Shown piece after piece: positions 26,301 through 30,964 of a stretch of DNA of 43,735 nt (position 1 is its first letter; the number at the start of each line of letters is the position of its first letter). The notes under the pieces are model-generated. The model saw only the letters and a program-made list of their open reading frames with translations, had not been told where the DNA came from and did no database searches. The DNA lies in IMG/VR virus record IMGVR_UViG_3300009496_000014, positions 1 through 43,735 of that record; one strand, written 5' to 3'. Origin of the DNA: a virus. The translations under genes and the position numbers were made by a program.

Positions 26301-28232
26301 CCACAAAAAACATTGCTAACTAGTGAAGTAGCAGAGTTAGATGTTAATATACAGTCGTTAAATGATTACCTGATTAATCCAGGTAAAACTATAATATTGA
26401 ATACAGTACCAAGCGTAAACGATGTTGTTACTATTATGACATTTGGTACAAACGGCAATGATATTATTTTAATTGACGGATTTACTGGCGACGGAAGTAC
26501 AAGCGAATTTATTACTCCATTGAAATATACTAAAGACCTAAGAGTATTTGCAACAGTTAATGGCAAACGAGTTAAGCCAAGATTGCTTGTAACAGATGAT
26601 TCTTACCAAGAATCTAACAGACTAGGTCTAGATTTTGATCCAACTCCGCCAACTAACGCTGACATCAAATACACAGTATATAACGACGAGTCTCCAGATT
26701 ATAGTTACATACAAAAGCAACTAGAAACAGCTGACGGTAGTACAACACAGTTTGATCTTGATGACACTCCGTATGGTGCTTCTCCAAGTGCTAACTTCTT
26801 AGTAGTATTTGCTGATGACAAAATGTTAAATGGCGGATACACACAGGTGTTTACAGCTAACGGCGCAGACGACTTTCAAGTTGACCTAAGTGACTTTGAA
26901 TATGGCGAGTTTAGTTCAGGACACACAGAAGTTTATGTAGACGGTATAATTAAAGAACTAGGGGTTGATTACCAAATTGATTTTGGATCTAACACAATTG
27001 CTTTCATTGCTGGTAAACTTAAATTAGGTCAAGAGATAAAAGTATTCATCATGACAAATGCACAATACTATGTGATGAACGGAAAGTTAGTAACTCCTAC
27101 TGCATTACCGAGCGGCACAAACTTGATGATTATGAGTTTTTACAACACTGATGTGTTTGACACTCAGCATAAATCTAAGAGCGTACTAAGTAGACGTACA
27201 TTAACTCCTGCAAGCAAATGGTACCGTAGTAGTGTTGCAGGCAATGCCGGAATTATTCTTCTAAGCACACCAGTTTCAAATGCAAACTACGTACTAGTTG
27301 CAATCAACGGTTCTTTGTTAACTCCTCACAGAGATTACACACTAATCGAAGGCGGCACCGCAGTACAAGTTGATATTGCTCGTAATATTAACAGCACTGA
27401 TACATTTAGTATTGTTATATTTGATTATGATCCAGTTGAAAAGAGTTTTGCATTTAGACAGTTTACTGATAACTTGAATAGAACTCATTACAAAGCAGTT
27501 AATACTGAAAAGTCAACAAAGTTAACTACATTACTAAATTGGTATGACAGCAGTATTGAGGTAGATGATGCTAGTGTATTAGACGATCCAATTGTAAGAC
27601 AAAACGTTCCAGGAATTATATTCGTTGGATCAGAACGTATTGAGTACATGAAGAAAGAAGGAAATATACTATCACAACTAAGAAGAGGAACGTATGGCAC
27701 TGCTACTAAAGAAATTTATCATGCTGCGACAGAAGTTCTAAATCAAGGTAAGAGTTTAACAATTGATTATCTTGACACAGAGCTTACTGAAGTATTTTAC
27801 GGTGACGGAATAACACAAGAATATTCGCTTCCATACACTCCGAAGTTAAATACAGCTACAGTAAGAGCAAACAACGGTTGGAACAGAAATAACGAATTTG
27901 ACCCAACTGCAACATCAATTCCTGAGACATATGGACAAGCAGATGATATTGAAGTTTTTGTAGAGGGTAAGAGAATGAACAAAGCGCCATGCACATTATA
28001 TAACCCAGACAAAGACCAGCTAAGTCCGTTAGGTGACAGCGGGTTACCTGCAGATTTTAGTGTTAATGGAACACCGTCTGTGCGTTTAACAGTTGCTCCA
28101 AAAGTAGGCGCAAAGATAGTAATCAAGCGTAAACAGGGTGTAATATGGCAGAATCGTGGAGAAAGTTTATCAGATACAGAAAATGCAATAGGCAAGTTCT
28201 TACGTGCCCAAACAGTTTCGTTTCCTAAATAA
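14319..28232 (+). CDS. Giant 4637-residue baseplate/tail protein at the gp7 position
   Basis: One uninterrupted frame of 13.9 kb. Residues 1-1250 have blocks I recall from very large marine phage structural proteins (LEPALIVKDNN about 85, DYNDYINQLRAFGANT about 108, WEMLGFSIMPSWWEDEYG about 1118). Domains seen: degenerate cupredoxin-like (about 190-270); carbohydrate-binding-like modules at about 1413, 1671, 2193 and 2382; an FG-GAP propeller (about 2065-2645); GxGY repeats (about 3020-3094 and 3386-3450); a run of GDGST modules (about 3490-4500); a coiled coil (about 3855-4015); and a GSERIEY / LRRGTYGT block (about 4435). It follows gp6, where T4 has gp7 to gp11, so it is probably a wedge and outer-baseplate protein bearing host-contact domains. 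GGAG lies ten bases before the ATG. No signal peptide or membrane segment is seen. The function is inferred. Confidence 0.9.
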   Translation: MAKDQEEINLPGENNEQRKTSLDLLPKYFRSTTNKKFLSATLDPLIQDGVIEKINGYLGRKTSKAFSTDDNYIPDISDDRQNYQLEPALIVKDNNDNVVYYKDYNDYINQLRAFGANTTNHNRLNSQEYYSWDPRVDWDKLVNYREYYWVSQGPVAISIAGQEKGVTSTYTVKIVNDGDSNAFVFNPDGLTRNPTIKLYRGLTYKFEVNQKNNPFWIKTKKTKTGFEYNEKIDNNGTEVGTVTITIDQNTPDILHYVNTNDLDSSGLIQVLSIDQNTEIDIDKELVGKKEYQLKTGHQLSNGMKVNFLGDVTPEKYSKGNWYVEGVGKEIILISEQELETLYPGQALEELQFDDIGFDVNPFDQNSEKDKDYITINRAAYDGNHWSRANRWIHKSVIETSYEISGTTPILDQSARASRPIIEFIPGIQLFNNGWNRVGDIDLVDTVTTDIMSEIEGTTGYYVDNINLIEGMRVIFTADNDLLIRDKVFTVNFVRFNNERIITLIPDVQNNVVGDTLVVKSGKLNQGKQFWFDGTKWTEAQQKTEPNQFPLFDLFDADGESLSDTTKYGSTSFKGNYVFSYQTGNGAPDTVLGFPIKYLSISNIGDILFSSNILTDTYDYIKNEKKYSIIAKDSYIKVYNRLGNFGYHSAWERAASHSVQQVIRHYIADLNRNDFEIDVYNDAALLTDLDVKVFVNNKITNHFTLVTQNNRLYVHFANDLNENSSVIIKTHSLANKNENGYYEFPLNLQNNPNNEDPTQITLGEITDHVETIFNAAPAVEGTFPGISNIRDLGTVSAYGSRFVKHSGPINIAMYHLTNKDTNIIKSLDYAAKSYDKFQKTFLDKISTDEILGTPNIDVDTILESITAENKETDSFYNSGMVPFRAFNEIRHTVIDPTFELYGITEIFEPYKHQDKAILVYLNDTQLLLGSEYEFINDNFVKINVAKEVDDVIVIREYSTLVGNYIAPTPARLGLLPKYEPKKYLDTTLQTPQNVIQGHDGSVILAFNDYRDDLIIELERRIYNNIKIEYTNDLVDFYSFKPGANRTGEYSLKEIDNILRPLFLKWHKNLNVSYTDNVWFETGNQFTYNYKTGSYKDKQLPGFWRGIYNYWYDTDRPHLTPWEMLGFSIMPSWWEDEYGPAPYTSENLLMWRDLEVGRIKEPGNNRINNDFSRPGLLDIIPVDANGRLRDPIEANIAQNYESAEFGAEYAFGDQSPVENAWRRSSSYRFSLLCAWFLTKPAQIFGVYLDRAHTSRDVSGIIKYAGEYPTLSGLADKVSNTALASGLISYVNNWLYQTGESFVTDYSFNLKNANNQLGAKLAGYTEKSKFRLILDSRTPLNEGNVFIPEENYQIVLNTSSPVDVLSYSGVIVEKRTNGFLIKGYDQKFPYFQHRRIITSQNDSQITIGAVSESFISWDSEKTYIQGKIVEYNGIYYRCREDHFSSDTFDSDKFVKLPSLPSVGGNSYFYRSNFDTSAYYTLDYGTILPTVQDVVDFMYGYGAYLAEAGFVFDNYDNENSILQDWDTSVKEFVYWTTQNWSEGTVIALSPGAKTFTINVDYTNVDSLLNDFYDYEIYNSAGTRISINDLDVTRANNKFTLETLGDDGIYFARLHLVQTEHVLLIDNTTVFADTLYDKPAGYRQDRVKVLGYKTVLWDGGLTTPGFIFDEVTVKSWTPFTQFQIGDVVKHKEFYYSAEDKIVSGEVFNEENWKRLSGIQQSTLIPNFDYRAEQFTDFFDLDTDNFDTEQQRLAQHTIGYQKRRYLENIINDDVSQYKFYQGMILDKGTKNVLNKMFDKLGAADKESLNFYEEWAIRSGDYGAVDSFVEVEYKIDEEFVRLEPQPFELVSVIDSNTTDLVYRYTPDQAYVTYDGYNHAPFKATTKIPSFIRTAGNVDENDVDFSVKYVDDIAALNIDDFNVGSTVWVSFYNASWTVLRMQDAKINVLSAKRGSGTDIILRTNELLVAEVGDVIGVKNVSPDVDKFYKIKSINSYDVTVESDKKLDDDVTVEDSSQGILYNFVHARISDTNEINVITPIDGFSQGELVWVDGINNNWKVLEKNKVYQKNIISNTFDTTGTYGTSVAVDRYNRDFVVGDPAYSTTSIEQRDQDTDVLQKVITTSDAAVYVYARANDLTEHRLIQTIELPTSLTKTEFSPAYGVSETSPLYGGFGQVLSLSPDTKFLAVGVPNASDVPTYFTGEWNAGANYVQEDVVVYQDKFYKAIVNGLNATPPNLVSDWVELGYNEVEGKSTATSGITNQGWVSVYVRTGSGNFNLLFIMQSPEPQPGQRFGENITIKEVGKLDYRMFVSAPGHDGIGKVYVFDWNLSTGGKWQWAPTKSLPLAATGSNTVEVINASMDFGVDVELSDNGNILTVNAPFANSAIVENFKGEYINTATYAINEAVKYNGLYWKKLTTASAGTAPAAPNWEEIAVDTTGVYGKVFVYTYENDVYNLVQTISSSTLGDNDASGDVFGHSISLTEDAQTLVIGSPKYDSVDKLDTGKVFVLNNQEAVSSNAANFVIEQTIEVRSSANQEFGNKVSISDNNLVIGSRRGDQVERTPLSDNTTFDSNATHLSNIFKDTGKIDVYYRYDGKFTYEDSIVLADRDVINLGTNVLANKNHVIAGVPNYNNRNGAIIDFYRTSNVTSWNTRRQAVAPADVSKIKSAFLYNTRTNVLVKELDIIDPLQGKIAGPADQEIKYKTFWDPAVYTVGDDSVNIDEVGAWDATNVGDVWWDLTTSRFVNYHQNSALYRANNWSKLNQYGSIDVYEWVSSKYKPSVYDELSASDEGPALGITGTSKYGDTSYVIAKEYDPIAKIFTNKYMFWVKNKTTVPQKDGRAIDVASIANLIKDPSGQGYSYIAITSNNSFVLYNAKQYLNDADIAVNIRFWTTDKTDTNIHRQYQIISEGLDISIPNDLLIKKWYDSLVGFTTDGYPVPNPNLGEKQRYGILNKPRQGMFKNRIEAMKQAIEYINYVFSKNILVDDFDISPFFEKELVPTAESKLFDIEISDDLELNFIATGKLTTADISLRIENGNITDVVIDNPGRGYLQAPDITVVGQGKDAVLEATIDAFGRIDSVSIVNPGTGYIDDTYAVVRQYTVLSTNVNNTNKWGLYVYDTRNKNWQLTRIQSYDVSSYWTYRDWYSSGVTANTPIDFLIDGSYQLLNISPRPGQIVKITNVGSSGTWLLLKRNNETNESDINLNYTVVGREKATIELSSALYDFDQNVLGYDGISYEEVNYDSIPTQEARIILDAIRNNIFIDNLQVEFNNLFFNSVRYVLTEQTPVDWIFKTSFVKAKHNVGELEQRITYKNDSLTSYQDYINEVKPYRTKVREFVSSYNKTEVVSTLTTDFDLKSTNNIKVFNNDLVLDGNTSLDIYPDQSWKDNHTYGVSDIQIQNAGIGYQTAPELTISGGGGSGATAKAYIGSGGKITNVVVTNSGTGYYSRPDVIINGSVDDTGETATLIAIIDNNTIRKNDITIKFDRTLGQSEVLNLDVTETFLGTGVQTTFALKWPADLRKGLTTVKINGEELLDSEYSLGNATTKVDGLTKLFGHLEILIAAEATETLTIEYKKDISFLRAYDRINYYYNPTVGQLAKDPAALMTGVDYGGVSVTGFGFEPSGGWGTDGTSWDNVTWEGSDETFTDITLYNDATELTYTFATAPAVDDIWNVYVNGVRIDDTNWNVGTGITNTNAVMQTIAGDGETTDFTIPLQNLSSVILGDAGQEQVILRKSTSDGSFIPVGVDIDSIVNGGDLGYAQATGYNPEDITMDGDGFVTPTTSGGLEEQVPGHVSESIDMFVYSLSRSGGPQINSISYVADGSTKSFAYIADPQSKDALIIKVNNKILRPNQYQYTPNFAAYTDFLTAYESNKAIKEEQLTIVSSRIDELQVLIAPLETQLDDIAVEIINQQSLLDAIENSILFTQSQIASLESQVASLSPQSPTYESQLASLLSQISVLQGQLSGYNSQFSQETVDLAALVETESQLSIAISDYTTELSTLQPQKTLLTSEVAELDVNIQSLNDYLINPGKTIILNTVPSVNDVVTIMTFGTNGNDIILIDGFTGDGSTSEFITPLKYTKDLRVFATVNGKRVKPRLLVTDDSYQESNRLGLDFDPTPPTNADIKYTVYNDESPDYSYIQKQLETADGSTTQFDLDDTPYGASPSANFLVVFADDKMLNGGYTQVFTANGADDFQVDLSDFEYGEFSSGHTEVYVDGIIKELGVDYQIDFGSNTIAFIAGKLKLGQEIKVFIMTNAQYYVMNGKLVTPTALPSGTNLMIMSFYNTDVFDTQHKSKSVLSRRTLTPASKWYRSSVAGNAGIILLSTPVSNANYVLVAINGSLLTPHRDYTLIEGGTAVQVDIARNINSTDTFSIVIFDYDPVEKSFAFRQFTDNLNRTHYKAVNTEKSTKLTTLLNWYDSSIEVDDASVLDDPIVRQNVPGIIFVGSERIEYMKKEGNILSQLRRGTYGTATKEIYHAATEVLNQGKSLTIDYLDTELTEVFYGDGITQEYSLPYTPKLNTATVRANNGWNRNNEFDPTATSIPETYGQADDIEVFVEGKRMNKAPCTLYNPDKDQLSPLGDSGLPADFSVNGTPSVRLTVAPKVGAKIVIKRKQGVIWQNRGESLSDTENAIGKFLRAQTVSFPK
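14890..15130 (+). other. Cupredoxin-like domain without copper ligands (in giant protein)
   Basis: Residues about 190-270 read PTIKLYRGLTYKFEV, NPFWIKTKKT, TVTITIDQNTPDILHYVN. This follows the beta-strand pattern of phage cupredoxin-like domains that usually read HPFWI and end in YYxCxxH. The His, Cys and Met ligand positions are replaced here, so copper binding is unlikely and the fold probably serves as a structural or binding module. Confidence 0.5.
18556..18690 (+). other. Carbohydrate-binding-like module 1 (in giant protein)
   Basis: Residues about 1413-1457 follow the CBM5/12-like pattern W-x-Y-x-G-x-x-V-x-Y-x-G-x-x-Y (SWDSEKTYIQGKIVEYNGIY, then YRCREDH), with a loop closing on a hydrophobic strand. 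Such small modules bind chitin or other glycans in many proteins and also occur in phage tail proteins. Confidence 0.5.
19329..19450 (+). other. Carbohydrate-binding-like module 2 (in giant protein)
   Basis: Residues about 1671-1711 (WTPFTQFQIGDVVKHKEFYY, ending ENWKRL) match the same W...Y/F..GD.V.....YY....W pattern as module 1. The second and closing aromatics are kept, but the central Tyr-x-Gly is changed to His-Lys-Glu. Confidence 0.45.
20895..21029 (+). other. Carbohydrate-binding-like module 3, inside propeller blade 2
   Basis: Residues about 2193-2237 (GEWNAGANYVQEDVVVYQDK, then FYKAIVNG, ending SDWVELG) are the clearest CBM5/12-like copy, with W, Y, V.Y, FY.A and closing W in the expected order. 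It is inserted between the FG-GAP core strand and the GWVSVYVR strand of blade 2. Confidence 0.6.
21464..21603 (+). other. Carbohydrate-binding-like module 4, inside propeller blade 4
   Basis: Residues about 2382-2428 (KGEYINTATYAINEAVKYNG, then LYWKKLT, ending PNWEEI) repeat the same module at the same topological point in blade 4, before its GKVFVYTY strand. An aspartate- or proline-rich loop precedes the closing Trp in both blade insertions. Confidence 0.55.
25885..26370 (+). other. Coiled-coil hairpin inserted in a fibre module (in giant protein)
   Basis: Residues about 3855-4015 form a long heptad-rich stretch rich in Gln, Ser, Leu, Ile and Glu, with a likely turn at LSPQSPTYES. It interrupts a GDGST-type module: the strand before it (VNNKILRPNQYQY) and the strand after it (TIILNTVPSVNDVVTI) belong to one module elsewhere in the protein. 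Confidence 0.7.
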
Positions 28233-28236
28233 ATAC
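28225..28236 (+). promoter_or_regulatory. Probable late promoter before the 203-residue structural gene
   Basis: CTAAATAAATAC overlaps the end of the giant gene and its stop codon, 20 bases before the next ATG. It shares AATAAATACA with the sites at 10821 and 36873 and differs at one base from the T4 late -10 consensus. It would give the 203-residue gene and downstream fibres their own late transcript after the 13.9-kb gene. Confidence 0.6.
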
Positions 28237-28256
28237 AATATGGTAGAGAGAAAAAT

Positions 28257-28868
28257 ATGACAAAAATTAATGAACCGAGTGGGATACACGTAGAAGGGCA
28301 TATTAAAATATATGATCCGGAAACTAAGGAAGTCTATGTGAATAAGCGAAATGCTATTCACTATGAGAACATGAGTATTGCGTTAGCTGAAAGTATTGCT
28401 AATGCTGGCCAAGGTAACATATATGAAATGAGCTTTGGTAATGGAGGAACTGCGGTTGACCCAACAGGCATTATCACTTACTTAACTCCTAACTCAACAG
28501 GAACCAATGCAAGTTTGTACAATCAAACATTTAGTAAGGTTGTTGACGATCGCAGTACTGAAAACACTGACCCGCTAAGAAACAGAATTGAAACTCGCCA
28601 TGTTACCGGTGTTAATTATACTGATATTGTTGTAAGTTGTTTACTAGACTACGGCGAACCAGAAGGTCAAGATGCTTTTGATAACTCTACCGATACCGAA
28701 GCATTATTTGTATTTGACGAACTTGGTCTAAAAGCAAAGCGCACTACAGGCGATAACTTACTTGTTACTCATGTTATTTTCCACCCAGTACAAAAGTCAC
28801 TGAACAGACTTATTCAAATTGATTATACAGTTAGAATTCAAAGTCTAAGTGGCGGAAGTGAGGTCTAA
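28257..28868 (+). CDS. Virion structural protein, baseplate-associated (unassigned)
   Basis: A 203-residue protein with short blocks I recall from structural proteins of marine myoviruses: EMSFGNGGTAVDPTGIITY (about 57-75), LFVFDELGLKAKR (about 150-162) and LVTHVIFHPVQKS near the C-terminus. It is mostly beta, with no transmembrane segment. It lies between the giant baseplate protein and the fibres, roughly where T4 has gp8 to gp11, but no sequence link to any of these can be claimed. GAGAG provides a ribosome-binding site. The next gene starts two bases after its stop, so the two are likely co-translated. Confidence 0.8.
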   Translation: MTKINEPSGIHVEGHIKIYDPETKEVYVNKRNAIHYENMSIALAESIANAGQGNIYEMSFGNGGTAVDPTGIITYLTPNSTGTNASLYNQTFSKVVDDRSTENTDPLRNRIETRHVTGVNYTDIVVSCLLDYGEPEGQDAFDNSTDTEALFVFDELGLKAKRTTGDNLLVTHVIFHPVQKSLNRLIQIDYTVRIQSLSGGSEV

Positions 28869-28870
28869 GA

Positions 28871-30964
28871 ATGCCATATACTATTACATTTAGTGATACT
28901 ACTAAAGAACCTATTGTTGTAGATGATCTTACTATTAATGAACAAACTGATTTAAAGTTTATTGGTAAAAATACTGCCGGTTATGCAGTTGCAACTGGCG
29001 AAAACTTTTTGCACTTATTAGAAAACTTTGCTAATATCGATGCTCCAAATAATCCTGTTGAAGGACAAATATGGTATAATACCACAACAAACGTTATGTA
29101 CGTATTTGATAGTACACAGTGGGTTGAAATTGGCGGCCTTAAAAAATCAAATACGAAACCGACAGCGGCAGAAACACAAGAAGGCGATCTATGGGTTGAC
29201 TCGCAAAATAAAACATTGTACTTGTTTGCTAATGGTGCTTGGATCTTAGTAGGACCAAACTATAGCGAAGGCAATAAAACAGGTATTATTGCAGAAGAAG
29301 TTGTTGATGTTAACAACAACACTTATTTTGTTATTAAAGTATTCATTGCAAACGAATTAATTGCAGTTATTAACTCTGCTGAAGAATCAACAGGTATTCC
29401 TTACATTAGACCAAGAACTAAAATTCCAGGATTTGATTTATTGTACAAAGGAATTACCCTTAAAAATGCAACATCTGGTTTAGCATTTAAATACTACGGA
29501 ACAGCCGAACGTGCTGAAGCGTTAAGTATTGCTGGCAGTACTATTAGTGCTGATAAATTTTTAAGAAATGATATTAGCGGAGCAATACAAGGCAATTTGC
29601 GTGTTAAAGCAGATGCGGGCGTATTCTTAGGCGAAGAAGGTACATTTAATGTTCGAGTTGCTGGCGGCGACGGAATTTTAACTAATAACGTTGACGGCGC
29701 CGACATCAAATTCCAAGTTAATAATGCTGGAATACAAACAACTCCGGTTACTATATCCAACGCTGGAAACATAGTGGTAACTGGAAACAGTACTGTCATT
29801 AATAGCAATGCAACAGCAGTAGTTGTTACAGGAACAGAAGCAAGCACCAACAGTCAAACAGGTTCTATAAGAACAGCGGGTGGCATTGGTGTTGCTGGGC
29901 AGTCTTATTTTAACGACATTGTAAAAGTTAATGGAAACTTAACAACTACAAATCTTGTTACCGAAGGTCAAGGCATTCATGACATCGGTAGTGCATCTAA
30001 TAAGTACAGAAATCTTTATACAAATACAGTTTATACTACAGTATTAAATGCAGAAACCATTACTGGTAGTAACCTAACAATTGAAGGTAACGTTGAAAGT
30101 GCAACTTCGCTTGCTAACTCAACTACATTTAGATTAGTAGGAGATGTTACAAGCACCGAAGTTGAATACGACGGTACTGCAAATGCTGGAACAGGCCAGT
30201 TTGTTCAAGAATTTGAAACTACACTTGGACCAGAACTTATTGGTAATAAAAGTTTATTACCTAGAGCAGATATTAATAGAGAAGCAGACGAACTTTTAAT
30301 CAATGACGTTGGCAACGCTTTAAGAAAAACCACAGTTAATGATTTATTAAGTTTAGTACCAACTTTGCCAGTGGGGAGTATTACGCCTTGGGCAGGTGAT
30401 TGGAGTGTTGTAGCAACAAGACCTGCAGGATGGCTACTATGTGACGGAAGTCAGGTAAGTCAAACAAAATTTAATCAATTATATACTGTACTCGGCGGAG
30501 CAAGCAATTTATATCCACAGCTAGATGATCCACAGCCTGGTAATTTTTATCTACCAGACTTAAGAGGCCGTATGGTCCTTGGTGTAGATAGTATGAATAA
30601 CTTAGAAGGCACTGGTGGCGGCGCAGCTAACCGCGTGTCAAATAATGCTGCTTCGGCAGTGGGTAGAACAGGCGGCGCAGAGTCAAGAACTTTAAGTGCT
30701 AGCAACCTACCAGAACACTCGCATAACATGGAAAGCACAACAGGTGATCCTTTCTATGCTTACAGAGATTACAATGACGGGCAAACAGGAAACGGAATGT
30801 CAATTACTTCATCAGGAACAGTCACAGACGGTGGACAACTATCTTCAAATGCAGGTAGTGTAGTCGGTCCTGATGGCACTGAAGTACAAACAGGCACACC
30901 TTTAAATGTACTTAACCCTTACATGTCTCTCAACTTTATCATTTACGCTGGGGAAATAACATAA
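28871..30964 (+). CDS. Tail fibre with C-terminal tail-collar domain (gp12-like)
   Basis: A 697-residue fibre. Residues 1-140 are the N-terminal domain shared with the next two fibres (IGKNTAGY, NFLHLLENFA, GQIWYN, GDLWVDS). A beta-rich shaft follows. From about 501 a phage tail-collar domain begins with GSITPWAGDW, continues with GWLLCDGSQVS and FYLPDLRGRMVLGVD, and ends NPYMSLNFIIYAGE. The LPEHSHN element places H616 and H618 as a single H-x-H pair, the metal-binding motif that in T4 gp12 and gp37 tips coordinates Zn or Fe along the trimer axis. It is likely a trimeric receptor-binding fibre on the baseplate. Its stop overlaps the start of the next fibre by one base. Confidence 0.9.
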   Translation: MPYTITFSDTTKEPIVVDDLTINEQTDLKFIGKNTAGYAVATGENFLHLLENFANIDAPNNPVEGQIWYNTTTNVMYVFDSTQWVEIGGLKKSNTKPTAAETQEGDLWVDSQNKTLYLFANGAWILVGPNYSEGNKTGIIAEEVVDVNNNTYFVIKVFIANELIAVINSAEESTGIPYIRPRTKIPGFDLLYKGITLKNATSGLAFKYYGTAERAEALSIAGSTISADKFLRNDISGAIQGNLRVKADAGVFLGEEGTFNVRVAGGDGILTNNVDGADIKFQVNNAGIQTTPVTISNAGNIVVTGNSTVINSNATAVVVTGTEASTNSQTGSIRTAGGIGVAGQSYFNDIVKVNGNLTTTNLVTEGQGIHDIGSASNKYRNLYTNTVYTTVLNAETITGSNLTIEGNVESATSLANSTTFRLVGDVTSTEVEYDGTANAGTGQFVQEFETTLGPELIGNKSLLPRADINREADELLINDVGNALRKTTVNDLLSLVPTLPVGSITPWAGDWSVVATRPAGWLLCDGSQVSQTKFNQLYTVLGGASNLYPQLDDPQPGNFYLPDLRGRMVLGVDSMNNLEGTGGGAANRVSNNAASAVGRTGGAESRTLSASNLPEHSHNMESTTGDPFYAYRDYNDGQTGNGMSITSSGTVTDGGQLSSNAGSVVGPDGTEVQTGTPLNVLNPYMSLNFIIYAGEIT

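Noticed and set aside
27797-28195. 132-residue leftward frame inside the giant gene
   Set aside because: Shadow of the real frame, no ribosome-binding site or promoter.
28239-28259. Six-codon frame (MVERKI) ending at the start of the 203-residue gene
   Set aside because: Its stop overlaps the next ATG in the manner of a leader peptide, but it has no ribosome-binding site and begins within about seven bases of the expected late transcript start.
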